7,645 nt of DNA. Origin: Gammaproteobacteria bacterium (GTDB lineage Bacteria > Pseudomonadota > Gammaproteobacteria > SZUA-229). A model generated the notes under the pieces. That model had not been told where the DNA came from, made no database searches, and saw nothing but the letters and a program-made list of their open reading frames with translations. The stretch spans positions 1 through 7,645 of the forward strand of contig JAJRTD010000151.1 in NCBI GenBank assembly GCA_024278435.1, read 5' to 3'. Positions 5,404 to 7,645 of the stretch are shown one piece after another. The position numbers and the translations under genes are program-made. How positions within the stretch are numbered: the first letter of the stretch is position 1; every line of letters starts with the position of its first letter.

Positions 5404-7521
5404 CTACAAACTGACCGGCAGTTCTCGGACAGCCTGGCCGGTATCTGCCATTAGCGCATTAGCCAGTGCTGGCGCCACCGGCGGTACGCCTGGTTCGCCA
5501 ATACCACCCGGTTCTTCTTCATTTTTCACGATAATCACTTCAATCTCCGGCACCTCATCCATCCTGAGAATAGGGTAATCATGGTAATTGCTTTGCTCCA
5601 CACGCCCGTGTTTAATCGTGATTTTTGATTTTGTCGCCGCCGATAGTCCGAAAATAATCGACCCTTCCATCTGCTGTTTTACGATATCCGGATTGATCAC
5701 GATACCGCAATCAATAGCGCATACAACTCTATTAACCCTATAGCCGGATTCCGAAGTTTTTTCCAGCTCGACTATTTGCGCCACATGGCTGCCAAAAGAC
5801 GAGGTCGCAGCTACGCCATAACGGTACGCGCCGCGTATTCCGCCCTGCCAGCCGACTCTATCAGCGACAAGCTCAAGCACATTCTGCAAACGCGGTGATT
5901 TCGTCAGCAATCTCAAGCGCATTTCCAATGGGTCATGCCCGCCCCTGAGAGCAAGCTCATCAATAAAATGCTCAACAGCAAAAACATTATAATGTGGCGC
6001 CACCGAGCGCCATGGCCCCTTAGGAATAACCTCGCCAGTATCAAAAACCCTGATTCTCTGGCTTTTGATACCATATGCGTGTTTTGCTCCCCAATTGGAA
6101 ACACCTGCACCCTTAATAATATGCTCCCAGCTGACAGGCAAGCCATTACTATCAAGTACTGCTTTCATTTCATGAATGGTCAGAGGATGATAGTAATCAT
6201 GCTGAACATCTTCCTCTCGAGACCAGACCAGTTGCACAGGACGACTATAATGCTCTGCTATTTGCACAGCCTCTGACACGTAGTCCTGCTTCAGCCTTCG
6301 CCCGAAACCGCCACCTAGTAACGTTGTGTTAATCGCAATACTGTCATCATAATCGCTCGTGACCATATTCTTTATTTTCTTCAGGCCACGCTCAATCTTC
6401 GACTGAGTCAGGCTCCGAGCTTCTTCATAAGCTGCGCTTGGTGATTGCGTCGGCACCCAGACATCCAGCCTACCATCCTCTCTGAACCAGACCGTGCAAT
6501 TCATAGGCTCCATCGGCACATGCGCCTGGAACGGCTGCAAATATTGCTGAGAAACGATATTCTTTCCCCCACCAAAAACCAGATCAACATCGCCTTTCTG
6601 AAACGGCTCTTTCTCAGCATGGCCGTCTACTTTTCTTGTCTGATCAATAATGGACTCGGTAGACTGTTTGCTGTTGATTTCTTCAGACCAGTCAACCCTG
6701 AGTTTTCTTGCCGCACTAAAAACGCTCCATGTATCCTTACCCACAATAGCGATACCCTGCTTGATCCTGAACACGTCAAGAACATTACTACTTTTTTCAA
6801 TATCGGAAGAGTCAAAACTAACAGCGCGCCCGCCAAACACCGGACAATGTACTGTTGTCGCATACAGCTGCCCAGGCAATCTGGTATCTATACCAAATTT
6901 TGCCTCGCCGTTAATTTTAGCGGGGGTATCTTTGCGGGGTACAGAAGTACCGATTATCCTGAACTCTTTCAATTCCTTCAAAAACACCTGCTCAGGCATC
7001 CCTATTTTTTCCGCTGCTTCCGTCAATTGGCCGTAGGTAAAAAATTTTCCAGACCCTATGTGCTTTACCCTTCCTGCTTCCGCAAGGCATTCATCATAGG
7101 CAACGCCCATTTTTTTCGCGGCGGCTCTCACCAGTATTTCCCTGGCAATAGCACCTGCCTGCCGCAGAGTTTTCCATCCCTTGCGGATGCTGCTGCTCCC
7201 CCCTGTCATCTGGTAGCCATAAACTGGATCAACAGAAGCTCTCTCTACCTGTATCTGGCTCCATTCAACCTCAAGCTCCTCAGCAACCATCATGGGCATC
7301 AGGGTATACGGCCCCTGCCCCATTTCCGATTCCGCGACGATCACAGTAACACTCTCATCCGGAGAAATACGAAGCCATGCGTTTGGCGAAAAAACATCCT
7401 GTTCCTGCTCGCCACCCTGATTGTTCGAGCAGCCCCAGCTAAAGCCAATCATCAGGCTGGAGCCAGCTACAACACCGCCAACCTTTAAAAATCGTCTTCT
7501 GTCTGGATTGAATGAATACAT
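5404..7521 (-). CDS. Molybdopterin-binding subunit of a xanthine dehydrogenase family oxidoreductase (IorB-like), Tat-exported
   Basis: This 705-residue large subunit carries the molybdenum cofactor that hydroxylates an aldehyde or N-heterocycle; isoquinoline 1-oxidoreductase IorB is the best-known relative. The N-terminus has a twin-arginine signal, RRRFLK at 8-13, followed by a hydrophobic stretch to about residue 30, so folded enzyme should be exported. Cofactor-binding and active-site motifs are present: EMGQG near 66-70, GGGFGRR at 403-409, GPWRSVAPHYN near 502-512 and GGIGEPGVPP at 672-681, whose Glu676 occupies the catalytic glutamate position. CAIDCGIVINPD at 601-612 and PVAPALANAL at 681-690 are also typical. 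Length fits the single-chain IorB group (about 700-780). The gene starts five bases after the stop of the [2Fe-2S] subunit gene. Cys31 in SWGC could be a weak lipobox. The true substrate cannot be read from the sequence. Confidence 0.93.
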   Translation of the reverse strand: MYSFNPDRRRFLKVGGVVAGSSLMIGFSWGCSNNQGGEQEQDVFSPNAWLRISPDESVTVIVAESEMGQGPYTLMPMMVAEELEVEWSQIQVERASVDPVYGYQMTGGSSSIRKGWKTLRQAGAIAREILVRAAAKKMGVAYDECLAEAGRVKHIGSGKFFTYGQLTEAAEKIGMPEQVFLKELKEFRIIGTSVPRKDTPAKINGEAKFGIDTRLPGQLYATTVHCPVFGGRAVSFDSSDIEKSSNVLDVFRIKQGIAIVGKDTWSVFSAARKLRVDWSEEINSKQSTESIIDQTRKVDGHAEKEPFQKGDVDLVFGGGKNIVSQQYLQPFQAHVPMEPMNCTVWFREDGRLDVWVPTQSPSAAYEEARSLTQSKIERGLKKIKNMVTSDYDDSIAINTTLLGGGFGRRLKQDYVSEAVQIAEHYSRPVQLVWSREEDVQHDYYHPLTIHEMKAVLDSNGLPVSWEHIIKGAGVSNWGAKHAYGIKSQRIRVFDTGEVIPKGPWRSVAPHYNVFAVEHFIDELALRGGHDPLEMRLRLLTKSPRLQNVLELVADRVGWQGGIRGAYRYGVAATSSFGSHVAQIVELEKTSESGYRVNRVVCAIDCGIVINPDIVKQQMEGSIIFGLSAATKSKITIKHGRVEQSNYHDYPILRMDEVPEIEVIIVKNEEEPGGIGEPGVPPVAPALANALMADTGQAVRELPVSL

Positions 7522-7526
7522 GAGAG

Positions 7527-7645
7527 TTATTCCCCCATTTCTCTGGCCGCCAGTTTAATAGCTTCAACTATGCGCGGATAGGTACCACATCGGCAAAGAA
7601 CCGCTGACATGGTTTCCTTAATCGTATCACTATCCGGATCTTTAA
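7527..7645 (-). CDS. [2Fe-2S]-binding subunit of the same oxidoreductase (IorA-like), C-terminal end only
   Basis: The minus strand entering from the window edge reads 38 codons and then TAA at 7529-7527. The peptide contains MSAVLCRCGTYPRIVEAI followed by KLAAREMGE. The CxCG-Y-RI pattern is the second cysteine pair of the C-terminal [2Fe-2S] domain in the small subunit of xanthine dehydrogenase/isoquinoline oxidoreductase enzymes, which passes electrons from the molybdenum site. The family is usually about 150-160 residues, so roughly the first three quarters, including the plant-ferredoxin-like domain, lie outside the window. The gene is transcribed just ahead of the molybdopterin subunit gene with a five-base gap, so the two are surely one operon and probably translationally coupled. 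Confidence 0.93.
   Translation of the reverse strand, partial: KDPDSDTIKETMSAVLCRCGTYPRIVEAIKLAAREMGE
7531..7536 (-). promoter_or_regulatory. Ribosome binding site of the molybdopterin subunit inside the upstream gene
   Basis: GGGGGA on the minus strand lies within the last codons of the [2Fe-2S] subunit gene, nine bases before the ATG at 7521. Its place inside the upstream reading frame, just before the TAA, fits coupled translation giving matched amounts of the two subunits. Confidence 0.55.

Noticed and set aside
6445..7488. A 347-codon open frame on the plus strand
   Set aside because: It lies wholly antisense to the well-supported molybdopterin subunit gene. Its translation is rich in His, Arg, Phe and Pro, with no recognisable domain.

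Overview
The window looks like chromosomal DNA of a Gram-negative proteobacterium, most likely a gammaproteobacterium. The evidence is a ComM-type ATPase, an outer-membrane lipoprotein with a +2 serine, an outer-membrane beta-barrel ending in phenylalanine, and a Tat-exported molybdoenzyme. The species cannot be named from the sequence.

Layout. Bases 22-122 hold a nested palindromic intergenic repeat. Bases 230-1741 (+) encode ComM, a YifB/Mg-chelatase-like AAA+ ATPase. Bases 1749-2131 (-) look empty but hold a frameshifted remnant of an outer-membrane beta-barrel gene, clearly related to the intact barrel gene further along. Bases 2162-3280 (+) encode a GNAT/FemAB-like acyltransferase of the kind found in polysaccharide loci. 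Its 3' end overlaps, tail to tail, the intact barrel gene (4585 to 3248, -). Just upstream of the barrel in the same operon is a short polysaccharide-export (OPX/Wza-like) lipoprotein (5247 to 4606, -). The right third (- strand) is a two-gene xanthine-dehydrogenase-family oxidoreductase operon: the C-terminal end of a [2Fe-2S] subunit (cut by the window edge at 7645) followed by the molybdopterin subunit (7521 to 5404).

How the genes work together. The OPX lipoprotein and the barrel form a plausible polysaccharide exit module. The OPX protein is too short to carry the Wza C-terminal transmembrane helix, so the barrel is a reasonable candidate for the pore. The OPX protein resembles the exosortase/PEP-CTERM (XrtA) exopolysaccharide export family. 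The acyltransferase beside it may modify the polymer or a precursor. None of the other usual EPS genes (co-polymerase, tyrosine kinase, glycosyltransferases) lie in the window. The molybdoenzyme pair is functionally separate, and its substrate is unknown.

The most interesting structure is around the acyltransferase gene. It lies between two related beta-barrel sequences in the same orientation, one intact and one decayed, and the remnant ends almost exactly at the flanking genes. This suggests past duplication or replacement at the edge of an EPS island. The AT-rich 3' end of comM may mark one edge of that exchange.
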